NCBI GenBank assembly: GCA_003254905.1
Contig: QANU01017900.1
Coordinates: forward strand, 480,706 to 544,705
Direction: 5' to 3'
Source: Nissolia schottii
Taxonomy: Eukaryota; Streptophyta; Magnoliopsida; Fabales; Fabaceae
DNA: 64,000 nucleotides
Of the stretch, positions 1-13,439 are shown one piece after another. Made by a program: the position numbers and the translations under genes. The notes under the pieces were generated by a model. That model was not told the origin of the DNA. It was given only the letters and a program-made list of their open reading frames with translations, and did not search any database. Numbering within the stretch: the stretch's first letter is position 1; every line of letters begins with the position of its first letter.

Positions 1-52
1 GTGTCTGAAACAACCTTAACAGCTGTCTCTGTTACCTCAACCCCTTTCTCCA

Positions 53-3000
53 ATGTCGGCGTTCGACCACTTCGGCGACATGTACGACGTCGCCTTCAAG
101 CCCCGCCTGCTCCTCACCATTGTCAGGGACCACCTCCCAGAAGAGAACGACCCTTTTCCGAACCCTTCCGTGGTTTCCAAGGTTGTCTCCTTGGTCAAAA
201 CGCACCGTCTCCTCTCCGAGTCATTCACCGATTTCACTGACCCAAAGCAAGTGAAGGCTTGGAAATATGCGGTTACGACGTGGGTCGAACGCGTTTTGGC
301 ACTTCTCACTAGCAATATGGTAAAGTTTCGCTGCTTTGTGATTGAAGCTTTGTTGGGTACTTTGTAGAATTTGGAAATGACATTGGTTTGCTTATTGGGT
401 TTTCAACTTTTCTTCTCTTTTTTAATGATGAAGTTATTGTTATTATTTTTCTTGCATGTTTCACTCTTGTATTCACGTTTTGGGTGAGGTTAAGTAGTGG
501 TTATTTGGTGCATTGTAGGTTTAGTGTAAACTTTGCACTCTATCTGCTTGTATAAATACCTGACCCAGTAATAGAAATGTGTGTGGAACAAAGTTTATTA
601 CTCATCTTGCTTTGTTCTCTAAAATTTCATTATTTTGGATTTTTTTGTGTCGTTGGGTAAAAACCAGGAGTTTTGGTCTAATTCAGTTGTCACAAACAGT
701 TTTTCATGCTGGTTAATACCTCCTTCTGCAGAGTTGTTTGCACTTGCAGACTGTTTTTTAATTTTATCTTTGGGTTTATTGGGTTAATTTTAATTGACAT
801 TGTTGTTGCATTTATTGTTTGTTTTTATAGCCGGATAAATGTTGGGCAGGAGTCTCTTTGCTAGGGGTTACTTGCCAAGAGTGCAGCTCTGAACGTTTCC
901 AGGAGTCCTACTCTGCGTGGTTTCAGAAGTTGCTGCCTTTTCTACAGGTACCTAGTTTTTTTTGCCTTACATGCAGAATTGCAGGCTGTTGTCGTGCGAA
1001 ATTTCTTGAGTTTTTCTCCGTTTGGGAATGTTAATTGCTATTGTTCACTGCAGATTTACTGTTTGTTTGGGCTGTAGACAAACTTAGACCCAAGTAATAT
1101 CACCTTTTGTGCTGTAAATTTGATACTTTTTGTTTGGATATTACATTTTGCATGCCTTCCTGCTGACTTTTAGCACATAAGCCAAAGCTGGTACACTAAA
1201 GAGGCCTTAGTATGTTTGTGGCTTATGAAAATCTATTATATATTCGCCATTCTAGATTTAAGGAAATGTCAGTTATTATTAACACAGAATTCTATCTTTG
1301 ACTAATGCATTTTGGTATCATTAATGCTTATTCTTGCTGTAAGGCATTCCAGCGTTGATGACGTCTACTTTCTAGTGTCGAAGAAAGATCGTATTTGTTC
1401 TATATGCTTTTGTTATTGAATAACATTAAACATTATCTGTCTGATACGTGTCTTTATCTCTCTACATCTAGTGGATATTGCTTACGCGGTTGATCTCCCC
1501 ATTTGGATCTTTCCGTGTACATGTGCACTTTAACACATATATCCCTTTTTTCCATGCCTTTTTGAGATCAATGTTCAAATTCTGATTTTATTATTATTTT
1601 TGTTGTGTCGTGTTATACACAAGTGTGACGTGTTCCATGATTTGTATTTGAAACAGTCACCGGAAGATTCCATTTTAGTGAGGGTGGCTGCTTGCGTTTC
1701 AATTTCTGATTTGTTAGCAAGGTTAGATATTTCTTTTCCTACTCCTATTCATCAGGGCACGACTATTTGTATGCACTCATTTTTGGTGCTTCTTCGTTGT
1801 ATCACTCCCTAGAAATCTCTCTCTCTCTCTCTCTCTCTCTCTTACTTTGTACGTGCATGTGCTCTTTTATGTTTTGTTATTTGTGGTTTCTACATGTTAT
1901 TCCCTTGGTGAAATGTTTTGCACTGCCAGTAATTATTCACACATCTCTGCATATGCACAATAAGATGAGGATATTTTTAAAAGAATATTTGATAACCTTG
2001 GAATTATATCAGTAGATATGTAATATTCTCTCAACTATTCGAAAAGATGGTAGTGTATTAAATTTGATACTCCTTCAAGTTAATTGCTTGGTGAACTTCT
2101 GTCTTATGTATAGGCCATAGAATCTCTTTTGAAGTAAAATGACCGTAGTCATGCATTTAATCTTAATATTTAAATATATCCAATGTTTATTTTGTTGAAT
2201 ATTAGCTGTCAGCCTGTCACTCGTTAGTGTTAATGTTATAAATCAAATCAGTACAACCTCTCTGCTGCTTTCCCTGTTGTAAACTAGGTTAAATGGGTTT
2301 CCAAAGCTCAATAAAGACGGGTCGTCCTGTGCTGTGAAAGTCATTCAGCCTGTTTTGAAGCTGTTAAGTGATTGTAACTCGGAGGCTATATGGGTAAGTT
2401 CTAATTTGAATAGCACCTAATTTATCGCTATTATTCATTGCAGATAGTGAAAAAGCTTTCACCAAAAAATAAATAGTATGCATTTTTTGTTGTGCTTACA
2501 TCATTTTATTAGGCGTACAGCATAATGGGAAAAAACTCTAGATTCCTGAGGGAGAAATTGCTGTTTTGAAGTTGGTCTTTGGCTTTGTGCAGTTGTGCCT
2601 AGTGCTTGCAATTGGATTGGAATAGCAGTATATTTAAAGCTTTATATGTATAATTTATGTTGATAGGTGGAATCATTTGGTTCATCACATAATGAATTCA
2701 TACTTTAAATAGAAAGAATATATAAACTATTGCAAGTCTTCTTGGGTCGTATTCTTCATTGCTGAAAGTGAAACAATTGAGTGGAAGCTCCATTTCTTTT
2801 ACTTTCTCATATTCCCAAGTACAGTTATGCCAATGATGAGATAAGAAGTTTATTGTTTGTCCCATGCTTGCTGAATGCAGACAAACCTTTGACTATAGGA
2901 TTTTTAAATTTTTTTTTATCATGGTCTTGACAGTAGACCCTACTTTTTTTTTTCTTTGACAGTCCTCATATTTCTTCTATTTTTTTTGGATATAAATTAT

Positions 3001-6000
3001 CTGCTTCATTTGCTTATGGGTTTGTTTATTCTTCAAATTGTGGTGAATGCAGGAAGGTGCCATTCATGTGTTATCTACCGTAATTACTTCATTCCCATTT
3101 TCTATTAATCGTCATTATGATAGCGTAAGCTTCTACTTCCCTTTTCACATTTGATACATGCTTTTTCCTGTATATATAATTAGAAATTTGTTTGCTGGAT
3201 AAAGTCTGCTGATCCCTTTCATACATGTTTTGCCAGAACTGAGAAAAAATCAAACTTATATGGTAATCTTGATAACAGCAACCCAGTTTAGAAGCTATAT
3301 AAAGTCTGCATATGCATTTGTATTGAAACTGATTCTCTTATTCTAATCAAAGAGCCTCTCTGCCCTGAAAATTTTCAAAAGCAACAGGAATGTCAGATTT
3401 GTATGTTATTGTACCCTTTTTTGAGGGAAAATTTACAGTAAAGCATTAGAGTTTACTTGCTGCTGTATTCACGAATTGATGCCTATTTTGAATTTATGCA
3501 GGTTGAATCTGCTATTGCTTCAAAATTTTTGTTGGGAGGATGCAGTGTTGATATGTCAAAGGTATTGTGTTTATCAAATTTTGAAGAGCCTGTTCTGTTA
3601 GTAGAAGAGGAGATGGAGGGGAGCGGGGTGGGAGGGGATGGATTTCCTTGTTGTATGATTTCATCAGCCACTTTTTGCTTATAAAATTATTTTACTGTTT
3701 TAACTGTTATTTTGTATCAACATTTTATAAGGTGGGGATTGTACTTGTAAATTTAAAATTCTATCCATCCATTTCATGCTTCATATTTTTCTCAATACAA
3801 TTTCCATTCCATTCTGCTCTTTATTCATTCGACTTCTTCATTAAACCACTATTTTCCATTTTGCACCAAACTTCCAAACATAGTATTATATTGAAAACCA
3901 GTTGGCAGTGTGAAAACAAATATCTGGCATTGTCTGTACTCTTGAAACTTATAATGCACGCATAAGATAATTTAATACTAATAATTAGTTGTAATCAAAT
4001 TATGTACCACTGACCAAATGGATTTGTGACCTAAGAGAACGCCTTAGTTTTCAAAATAGGGAGAAAAAAGGCAGAATCTTAGAAAGGTTTCTCATGTAAC
4101 ATTTGAAAATGATTCATACTTTAATACATTGCCGATTATCATTCCTTCGATTTTAATATTGTTATCGACATTTGATGGTTTAATGTGTTTGATATCGAAC
4201 ATGCTGGGAGCACTCATTGATGAATTCCTTCTTTTTTTCCTTATATTTTTCCCCCTAGTTTAGAATGCATCATTTGTTAGATTAAATTGGCACTTTTCAA
4301 AGATTTTTTTTAATATAATTATCATCACGAAGCCAATGGCTGGAATTTAATTTACTTTTCGAAGAATTTTTTCTCTGATAAAGAAAAATAAATATCCAAT
4401 GGTCTTATTTTGACATGTTCTGTCGTCTGCTTGGTATTGGTACATCCAGAAACTTGCACATTGCCTTGCTTTACTTCCAAAATCACGAGCAGATGAAGCA
4501 AGCTGGTCTGTGATGCTGCAAAAAATGTTGGTTGTGATAAATGATCAATTAAATTTTGCTTTTCATGGTCTAGAAGAAGGTAGACGTTGGTGTTTTCTGT
4601 TTCATTAAAGCCACTGTTAAAAGCAGTAGGTCACCATCTTTTTCCACGTGTTGCAGAAACCAAGCGTAAGGAGGTTACTAGATTATTGGTTCCGCCTGGA
4701 AAACATCCACCTCCCCCTTTAGGAGGTCATATAGTGGCCGAAGAAGCTAGTAACCGAGTGACAAGGAGGTCCGAGCAACCTCTAATGCCTAACGTACCTA
4801 CACTTATGTCCGGCTGTTGTGCGATGCTTGCAAATTCATATCCTGTTAAGGTACTCTTTAGTTTATGAGTATTCCAATTTCTGTTCCTACAATTATGTAG
4901 TCTTAGTTTGGGAGAAGGATGATGACCGCCATTAATTGTTAGGTAAATGTACCTGCTCGCCTGTTATTGGCCCTTATAGAGAGAATTCTGATGGTAAATG
5001 GCTCTTTGCCACAAAAGTCATTACTGTTGATGACTGCCAAGCAACAAGAGGACATTTGTTCCGAACTTCCACTAGTACACTCATGTAGCTTGGAATTGCT
5101 CGCTGCTATCATAAAGGCCATGGGAAGGTATGACTGCATGAATCCTTACCCTCTCCCTTCAAAAGAAAAGTAGGCTAAATGAAAAAAAAAATTAATAAAA
5201 GAAATGACGAAGGGGGCTTTGTAAAGTAAATGCAACATTGTTTGAATCTTGACATTATAGAATAGTGCGCCAGTATTTTATTTTAATTCATTTAGTACTG
5301 ATAGCTGTTATAGTGTGTCTTCTACCTTCAAATAGCTTACCTTGCGTTGCATTGGGTTTCTCCTTCCTTTTATCGTGCATGACTTCCACGTTGTTCCTTC
5401 TGATACTCTTGTGTGTTTACTTCTTTCAAGAATTCAAAATTCTACTTATTGCCCATATTTTTATTGCAGTCAACTATTACCACATGCTGGCTCTATTGCT
5501 CGTATCATTGAAAAGTACTTCAGGACATGTGCTCTGCCAGAATTAAGGATTAAGTTCTATTCAGTCACAAGGACTCTGCTCTTATCCATGGGTGTTGGTA
5601 CGGAGAATTTCTCAATTGAGTTGTCTTTCCACTTCCACTTGGTATTGTCTTATTAGTAGAGAAGTTTGAGGATTGGGAAAATTTCTCAATTAAGTTGTCT
5701 TGCTGCTTTTATGCTTGGTATTGTCTTAAGTTTCATGTCATACCGTTTATTTTTACTTATTTTTCTCATGGAATGTTTGAACAACTATATTTATAGACTG
5801 CGTAGATGGTTCTTTCCTTCTTCAGGTTCATTTTGTTGATGCCTGAATTTATTACTTTAGCCTTCCTAGATGTTTGATGAGGAGATTTGCTTTGAGCATG
5901 CATAATAGCTTTTACTAATTAATCATTTTGGACAGGAATGGCTTTATATCTTGCACATGATGTTGTCAACAATGCGCTTGCTGATTTGAGTACCACTGAG

Positions 6001-8317
6001 AATAAGAGTGGTGGCACATTGAATGCTTTGAATTCAAATACCTCGACTGGAGCACAGCTACCGCAAAGTCAGAGAAAAAGGAAGCATAGCAAAACAACTG
6101 GTTCTCTTCAGGAGCATGACGATGGTGGTGGTTTGGGAGTTGAAGTTCCAAAGAACTGTCCGTTGACCCCAATCTCTCTGAGGATAGCTGCGCTTGAGGC
6201 ATTAGAGGCTCTTATTACCGTGGTACACATATTTTGTGTGAAATAACTGTTATTATTCCTTCATCAGCCTTTCCTTACCTTTGATGGCTGTTCGTGGTCG
6301 TAGTAGTTTTATGGGGTTGGATGGAATGGATAGAAGAGTCTACATATTTAAGGAATTAGAAGAATAATTGTGATAGAAACACTTTCCCATTACTCTATTT
6401 GTTCTGATATTTTAGGTAAAGTAAGTGTAATATAAGTAGTTGAAGCCCATCAAATAAAGCCACATAATAGCAACTAGTTTACATATGCATTAAACAAAAT
6501 GACATACCAAAACTTGAAAATGATGTAAAAATGTTCTGTTTTAAACTGGGTAAAATATTATAGTACTTACAACAGTCCCTTAATTTTTACTTCTGTAGTC
6601 AGTTTTATATCCCATTAAAATTAACCCAAAAAGTTTAGGTCAATCCCTGGAATTACAGGGACACCAAAGTGACCCTTGACAAAAAAAGATACTTGTACAT
6701 GCAAAGCATGAAATTCTCGTGTAAATTTTCACAGGCTGGCTCTTTAAGATCTGAAGCATGGAGATCAAAAGTTGATAATCTTTTGATAGTCATAGCCATG
6801 AATTCTTTCAAAGAAGGATCTGTCAGTGAAGAGATAAGTGTGTTCCAGCGAACGGAACTTGATGCAACCGCCACAGATTTGCAGCTTGCTGCATTGCATG
6901 CTCTTTTGGCATCTTTCCTTTCTTTTGGTCGGGGGCGACCTCCACATTTATCCCAGGGTCTTGACCTTTTCCACAGAGGTACTGCTATTTATCAACTTTT
7001 GTGCTTGTTGATATTGCTATCCCTAGTGGTACTTCATTACTTTGGCAGGGGTAAAACATTGAGTTTTGTGTCTAAAGATGAGAGTTTTATTGATAGTTAC
7101 TATTGTGAGTATTGGCAGTCATTGTTACAAGATGTGGTAATTACTGTTACAAGATGCTTGGGGTTTTATACATTGCAGAGTTGATGCTGAGATAAAGAGG
7201 GGAACATAGCATATTTACTACTTGTAAATAGTTAATATAGGCAGAATTTGGTTGGAGGGATAGGACACGGAGACGAGACAAAAAAGAAATTCTTGTCTCT
7301 CCGGGGCCAATTCCGTGTCACGTCAGGCTAAAACTTTATGCCCCCGTTTCCCAGCTTTGGTGAGGTACAAAAAATACAAGAATTTAGTGCCCCTGTGCTT
7401 CTGTTCCTGTGTCTTGTCCCTCAATCGATCGCTGCCGGTGTTTGTTTTGGATTCTGAATAAGTGAAAAAAAAAGTTGATTTTTTTTTAGAGCTCAAAAAG
7501 CTGAAAACTGATTATTCTGGGAGGCTATTTTACCTTAGCTTCCGCTATTGATCTTTCTCCCTATTTACTTATACATGATGTCTCCGCAGGAAAGGAACAA
7601 ACTGGAACAAAGCTAGCCGAGTTTTGTGTCCATGCCCTTTTCACCTTGGAAGTGCTTATCCATCCTAGGGGACTTCCTTTAGCAAGTACAGGCGAAGCTC
7701 AGTGCAATTTCCGAGATGAAAACTCTGGTCGGAGCAACCGTACCCCTTTTGGTTTTGCGCAAGCAGGATATGATACTGATACTATTGACAACGATGATGA
7801 TTTGTGTGCTAGATGGATGGAAAATGGCAACAAAGCCGTTGCACCCTTGCCTAAGAATGCACAACACACCCAAGAGCCTTCTGAAACTCACAGAGACCAC
7901 AATCCCGATGTGCTTTCTGTGCTCCTTTCTTCCAGCACCAAAATCCAAGAAAGGAACGAGATTGTCATATCCAATGCTGCCACCAGTGCAGATGTTGAAA
8001 TGAGGGTTGTTGGCGAAGAAATCATTTCCAAGTCAGACCAACCTGTAGTAGAATCTGCAGTTCAACCTCAGGCACCTGTCTCTCACACCACTAGCACTCC
8101 TGCGGTTGAGGCTCGTGAGCCGGTAGCTACTGAGACAGCATCTCAGATGATTGTTTCAGACATAACTGTGCCTAATAATGAAGGAAGTAGCCATATGGAA
8201 TCAGCTTCCCAGAGTAAGGTATCTGCATTTAGATTCTTTCATGGTGATGCACTGACTGACGAAGATGATCCTTTTCCTGATATTGTGGTTGGAGACCCTG
8301 ATTCTGATTTTGAGTAA
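53..8317 (+). CDS. PELP1/RIX1-like ribosome-biogenesis protein, 13 exons
   Basis: I read exons at 53-319, 831-947, 1657-1721, 2288-2393, 3053-3124, 3502-3561, 4450-4579, 4657-4850, 4943-5127, 5470-5597, 5936-6222, 6735-6978 and 7590-8317. All have GT-AG borders and the phases join, giving 860 aa, close to plant PELP1-like proteins. The N-terminal half is helical, RIX1/PELP1-type (early 'CWAGVSLLGVTCQECSSE', later 'LLVPPGKHPPPPLGG'). A basic stretch 'RKRKH' in exon 11 looks like a nuclear signal. The last exon encodes a low-complexity Ser/Thr/Glu-rich tail ending in an acidic patch 'TDEDDPFPD'. In yeast and animals the RIX1/PELP1 complex acts in ITS2 processing and 60S maturation; a nucleolar role here is inferred. 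The ATG at 53 opens the first in-frame exon. An alternative acceptor at 4627 would add 10 in-frame residues but leaves a 47-nt intron, so 4657 is preferred. The promoter lies left of the window. Confidence 0.88.
1817..1842. repeat. (CT)n microsatellite in PELP1-like intron 3
   Basis: An uninterrupted CT dinucleotide run just inside the intron that begins at 1722. It is likely polymorphic; no function is visible. Confidence 0.95.
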
Positions 8318-10202
8318 GGCCAAAGGTTTTGTAACTATTTTTTATATCAAAAGTTCCATAAGGATGATTTTGTGTAGTTCAATGTTATTCAAATTTTCAT
8401 TTTATTTAGGTAACTTTTGAATGACCATAAGTATCAAATAGCTTTTTGTGTTGTACAAGGAAAAGGGTGACACCATAAGATAGCGTCTAATATGACAAAC
8501 TATTGTTAAACGCATACAACTATTATACATGTGATAATGCAGTTCAATGATTCAATCTCCATGCATTCATCTTGCATAAATATGGCAAGCTATGCTTTTG
8601 GCAGTTGAACCGTTAACAAGGGTGTTCATGACCCTGAACACTCCGAAACATATTTGGTCAGGTTTGAGGTATGAAATTTGACTCAATACCATTTTCGACC
8701 CAGGCTTGGGCGATGTTTATGGTTGGTCCGATCCAACTTGAAGCCAAAATACTCTTTTCGAAGTTATACATTTGGGTTAATATCTTATTAGTCCTTGGAC
8801 ATACATGTGCCTTAGTTGTGGTTAATCTCTAAAATTTGTAAACGTTGGACTTGTTAGTCCTCATCTTATATTCTAAAAGGAAATAAATTGTTTAGGAATT
8901 GCGTAGGATAATACTACGAATGTTTGGATACTACTTAGGACAATGAGTTCGATATTTGCAAAGTTTAAGTATTAACTTGTCACTATTTTAAGTTGAGGAA
9001 TCAAATAAGGTAAGGGTGTAAAGTTTGGGACTAAATAGGGTATTAACTTTATATATTTTAAATATAATTTGTGATAAATTATAAGACTTTTGAACATTAA
9101 TTATTATATTTTATCTAACATTCTTATTTTTCTATTGGTATAATTTCTTTTGACATTTTACATTAAAAAATTTATGACTTTAATATGTATAATGTCTAAA
9201 TTTAGATATGATATCTAACTATTTGGTTGATTTGATTTGACTTAGTTATTAATCAGAGTTATTATTGAACTAAGTTTAGGCTTCTGGATATGGCTTGATC
9301 AAAATATTAAGTTGAGTTTATGTCTTGTCTACATCGGGTTGCCTCGTCATAGAAATTTTAATTATATTATTTATTGTAAAATAATTAGAAAATAATTTTT
9401 GATATATTATTAGTTACTTTACCATATCTATCATATTCATCATAAATACAACTGATTTTTTTCCATTATTAATATTCTTTGATAATTAATTATAAAATAA
9501 TACTTGATATATTATTAGTTACTTTACTATATCTAACATATTTTTCATAAATGCAACTGAATTTTCTCTCATTATTTATACATTGATTCTCACAAGAATA
9601 TCTTGAAAGAATATTCTTGAGAAAGGAAAAAAAAATCCCTGAACAGTGAATATATATTATGAATAATATAGGAGATATTACAAAAGTGAGATTCTCACTT
9701 GTATATAATTTTAACCCATCGTAGTCATCAATATATATAAAAGAAATGCTACCAAATATGAGGGGTAGCGTAATTTTTTTGGTTGGTTTTGAGTATCTGA
9801 GGGGTTAAAAACTTAAAATGATGCTTATAAGAGAAATGTATTTGTATGCCCCGACTTAAACATCGTAATGAAAATTGATTGAAGTGTAGATTTTATTAAT
9901 TTTTTTTTGAAAAAATTATATTTAATAAAATTTAAACATAAAATTTTAGATATATTAATTAAATCACACGTCACTAAATCAATAGTAATAAATTATTAAA
10001 ATTTTATCTAAGCTGAAATTTCAGTTTATTCCGTTTAGTTGAAAGCACGAACACTCCTCACCAGAACCTCCTCCCTTCAGTTTTCTAATATTTATCGAAT
10101 GTTTTTGTCTCTTTCACGCTAAAGATTCTCACCATCCTCTGAAAACCACACAAAAACACCAACACTTTTCACACGCGCATTTCATCGAACATCTTGTTCC
10201 CC
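8318..10202. other. Intergenic DNA between PELP1-like and SAT genes
   Basis: AT-rich spacer with the 3' UTR of the PELP1-like gene on the left and the SAT promoter on the right. It includes a diverged dispersed repeat (8610-9360, listed separately). No credible coding region is visible. The last 200 bp become less AT-rich and pyrimidine-rich, as expected of a 5' UTR before the ATG at 10203. Confidence 0.6.
8610..9360. repeat. Diverged dispersed repeat, hAT-MITE-like
   Basis: The left end reads 'gtgttcatgaccctgaacac' followed by text rich in 'gacc' and 'ggttt'. The interior has 'gtgataaatta' and 'ttggtataatt' in the same order as the repeat at 36470-36985, so both look like old copies of one family. 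Ends of the type TAGGGGTG..CATG are common in plant non-autonomous hAT-like elements, but I see no clear target-site duplication. The family assignment is tentative. Confidence 0.4.
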
Positions 10203-11760
10203 ATGCCGACTGGCGAGCTGCGCTACGCGTCGCAGCCGAACGCCGCGGCGGCGGAGGTCGTCGTCGTCGACGGTGAGTTCCAGGAGGAGGGCTGGGTGTG
10301 GGCCCAGATCAAGGCGGAGGCGCGGCGCGACGCCGAGTCGGAGCCGGCGCTCGCGAGCTACCTGTACTCGACGATCCTCTCCCACTCGTCGCTGGAGCGG
10401 TCGCTCTCGTTCCACCTCGGCAACAAGCTCTGCTCCTCCACGCTCCTCTCCACGCTCCTCTACGACCTCTTCCTCAACGCTTTCACCTTCGACCCCACGC
10501 TCCGCTCCGCCACCGTCGCCGATTTGCGTGCCGCCCGCGAGCGTGACCCTGCGTGCGCCTCTTTCTCTCACTGCCTGCTCAATTACAAGGGATTCCTTGC
10601 CTGTCAGGTACCTCCTCCGATTCTCTCCCTCTCCGGTGGTGAGATTCTAGGGGTTTTCGGTTTTCGCACGACGACTTTTTTTTTTCTTTCAAATTTAGGT
10701 TTTTTCCTTCAATTTGCAGCTTCCGTTTCTGAAATTGTTAACTTGTGCTTCAATCTGATGCTGCTGTTTCTCGAATTGTGAATTGGTGCTTCGATTTTAG
10801 GTTTTATTGTTTTGTTGTTATTTTGCAGCATCTATTTGTCAAATGGTGTATTTGTGATTCAATTTTAGATTATTTTGTTGTTGTTATTTTGCAGCTTGCG
10901 TTTTGCAAATTGGGAATTTGTGCTTTGAATTTGGGATTTTGTTTTAGTATTTGCAGCTTCCGTTTCTGAAATTGTGAATTTCTGCTTCAATTTCAGTTTT
11001 TTATGATTACTTGCAGCTTTTGTTTCTCAAATTGTGCATCTTTGCTTCGATTTTAGGTGTTTTGTATTTAAAATAATTATTTGCAGCTTCCGTTTTCCGA
11101 ATTGTGTTAGGTTGTTCAATTTTCACCTCTAGTTATTCCATTTTACAGCTTCTGTTTCTCATTGTGAATTTTTGCTTCAACTTTTGGGTTTTCAATTTTT
11201 AACCTTGATTCTTCCATTTTAGTTTTTCAATTTTGCAGCTCTATCAAATTGTGAATTTGTGCTTGCAGGCACACCGTGTAGCGCATCGACTGTGGCAGCA
11301 GTCGCGGCGGCCATTAGCACTGGCGCTTCACTCTCGCATTGCTGATGTCTTCGCGGTGGACATTCACCCAGCTGCGACGATTGGGAAGGGGGTTCTGTTT
11401 GACCATGCAACCGGAGTGGTGGTTGGGGAGACTGCGGTAATTGGCAACAATGTCTCGATTCTGCACCATGTGACGCTTGGTGGGACTGGCAAGGTTGGCG
11501 GGGATCGTCACCCCAAGATTGGGGATGGGGTGCTGATTGGTGCTGGTGCTACAATTCTCGGGAATGTGAAGATTGGGGATGGTGCAAAGGTTGGAGCCGG
11601 GAGCGTTGTTTTGATTGACGTGCCTCCACGGACCACTGCAATTGGGAACCCGGCGAGGTTGGTGGGTGGGAAGGAGAAGCCCTCTCAACTTGAGGACGTG
11701 CCTGGGGAATCCATGGACCATACTTCCTTCATCTCTGAATGGTCAGACTATATCATTTGA
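10203..11760 (+). CDS. SAT: Serine acetyltransferase (serine O-acetyltransferase)
   Basis: Makes O-acetylserine from L-serine and acetyl-CoA, the committed step of cysteine synthesis, and forms the cysteine synthase complex with O-acetylserine (thiol) lyase. Exons 10203-10607 and 11269-11760 give 298 aa. The N-terminal SATase domain (about residues 28-150) has 'EPALASYLYS' and 'FHLGNKL'. The left-handed beta-helix has hexapeptide repeats, 'DIHPAA' at 166-171, the His pair in 'ILHHVTLGGTG' at 201-202 and 'GAGATILGNVKIG'. The tail ends 'WSDYII'; a C-terminal Ile is what the family uses to dock on its partner. The ATG at 10203 is the first real one and no long transit peptide precedes the domain, so a cytosolic form is likely (inference). 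Exon 1 is far richer in GC than its surroundings. The intron is repetitive (separate entry). Confidence 0.93.
10708..11268 (+). repeat. Degenerate tandem repeat filling the SAT intron
   Basis: About eight or nine imperfect units of roughly 55-80 bp follow one another. Each has the order 'tttgcagcttccgtttct', then 'aaattgtgaatttgtgctt', then 'caattttag'. The true exon 2 acceptor (ending 11268, 'gcttgcag') falls at the same place within the last unit. The intron therefore offers many sequences that resemble acceptors, with pyrimidine tract and 'gcag', upstream of the used one. Confidence 0.8.
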
Positions 11761-12053
11761 ACGTGAAAGATGAATGCTTGAGACTAGGCATTAGCTTTTT
11801 TTGGAATCAGATGGGATTAGGAACAGAAAAAAAATTGATTTTCTAGTGATTTGCTGTTCTGATAGTGTGATTGTAGACGTGGATTGAGGGTCTATACTTT
11901 TTAGTGTTGGTTATGAAGAATTTGAAGGATATAGTTACTAAACTGTGTTGAGAAGTGATTCTGTAAAACTTCTGGAATCATATAATATAATAAGATATGG
12001 TGAATAGCCCCGAAACTGGTTTATTGATTATGCTAAACAGGATTGAGTACTAT

Positions 12054-12090
12054 TTTATATATATATATATACACACACACACATATACAC
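12054..12090. repeat. (TA)n(CA)n microsatellite
   Basis: A TA run passes directly into a CA run just downstream of the SAT 3' UTR. Confidence 0.9.
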
Positions 12091-12118
12091 TTATATTTTA
12101 TGAAAAGTTCTGATTTTA

Positions 12119-13263
12119 TTAAGAAGAAATATTAGCGCTGAGGTAGGGGACCAAAATACCTGACGGTTCCCCAACCCACTGATTAGAACTTAAAACAGTA
12201 GCAGATTTAGCTAAGAAGTTAGCTAACTTGTTACCAGATCTGGTAGCAAAAGAAATATTTAAAGACAAAAAACTATATGAGAATCCTAGCATACACTTTC
12301 TCCATAGCAAATGCAGCTCCATCCCTAATTCCCATCAGCTCTCCACGTTTAGCCTCCCAGCAACCTTGTCCCTGAATCATTTTCCCAACCACAAAATTAC
12401 CTAGGTGGTCACGCACAACAATTCCCAACCCATAGATCCCACTTGCTTCATCAATGGCAAAATCGATGTTGACCTTGAGATGTTCCAATGGCGGAGCCTG
12501 CCACAACCCAAGACTAGCTTTCACACGAATTGCTACTCCACTCCTTTTCCGAGCATCCTTGAATTCAGCAAGAGCTAATTTCGTCGCTTCCGTTGTCGTG
12601 GAAGGAAACAAGGACGAGCTACCTATTCAGATCTGGTTTCTGAAATTGGACTCCAAACCGCAATAACGGCTTCTCTCTATCTTCCTTTGTGGCTCCACTT
12701 GAAATTGATTGAATTGCTTGCAGAAAATTTGAGCTAGGGTCCTTGATAATCAGGGCAACAAGATGAGAGGCATAGGACCCCACCCCCGCTACCATAAAAG
12801 GACACTCCAAGGCCAAGTGACGATTTGATTCTGGTCTCCATTGACAAAGAGAGCACAGTCCTGAAGCCACTTAATGGTGGGAAGAATATCTTGACAAAGT
12901 CTACAGATAAAAATTCAGTTTTTGGGTGGTACTTCAAGTGCCCCATAGCTGTTTATACTTTGAGATAACATTGAAATTATTATAGCTAGGGCTAGCTTCC
13001 CTGATTTTCCCTGAATAACCTCATTCCACGCCAGTTTGTATGCCAATTTGACTAAGAAAATCCCCTTCCTATTCCTAAACCAGTAAAAGGAGTCATTCCC
13101 ATCAACATTACTAATCGGGATTTGGAGAATAGCTCGGGCCTTTTGTTGCACAAATAGGTTCTCCATCAACTTCCTGTTCCTCTTCACATAGTACTTGACT
13201 GACAGTTTTGTAATCGAAAGCTTCATATGAGGTCGGTTCAGCCTTCATTCTTCCAATCAACCG
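12119..13263 (-). mobile_element. LINE remnant: zinc-knuckle and RNase H end
   Basis: Read on the minus strand from 13226 down, the pieces match the C-terminal part of plant non-LTR reverse-transcriptase proteins. First comes a zf-RVT region ('ARAILQIPISNVDGNDSFYW', then 'KLAYKLAWNE'), next 'CSLCQWRPESNRHLALECPF' near 12820, then an RNase H-like domain ('LKVNIDFAIDEASGIYGLG', 'VVRDHLGNFVVG') at 12273-12611. The pieces lie in different frames, so this is dead. Its missing upstream part continues at 15360-15650, beyond a Copia insertion. Confidence 0.8.
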
Positions 13264-13439
13264 TTACGAACCTCCAACTAGGAGCTGAGTGATCAACAAT
13301 CACACACAGACGGACCCATAAAATTTATATTGGGCGAGTATATATAATAAAAATTGTTTTCTAAGTTATATAATTATTTAATAATATAGTTTTTTTGGTC
13401 AAAAAATGAAAGGAAAAAAAACGTGTTTGTGAAAAGGAA

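Noticed and set aside
5265-5656. Overlapping open frames of about 100 codons in the PELP1-like gene
   Set aside because: They span an intron and exon 10; only the 5470-5597 part is coding, in the frame fixed by the neighbouring exons.
11314-11721. 135-codon open frame antisense to SAT exon 2
   Set aside because: Lies wholly over the conserved beta-helix exon; the hexapeptide-coding repeats make antisense frames open by chance.
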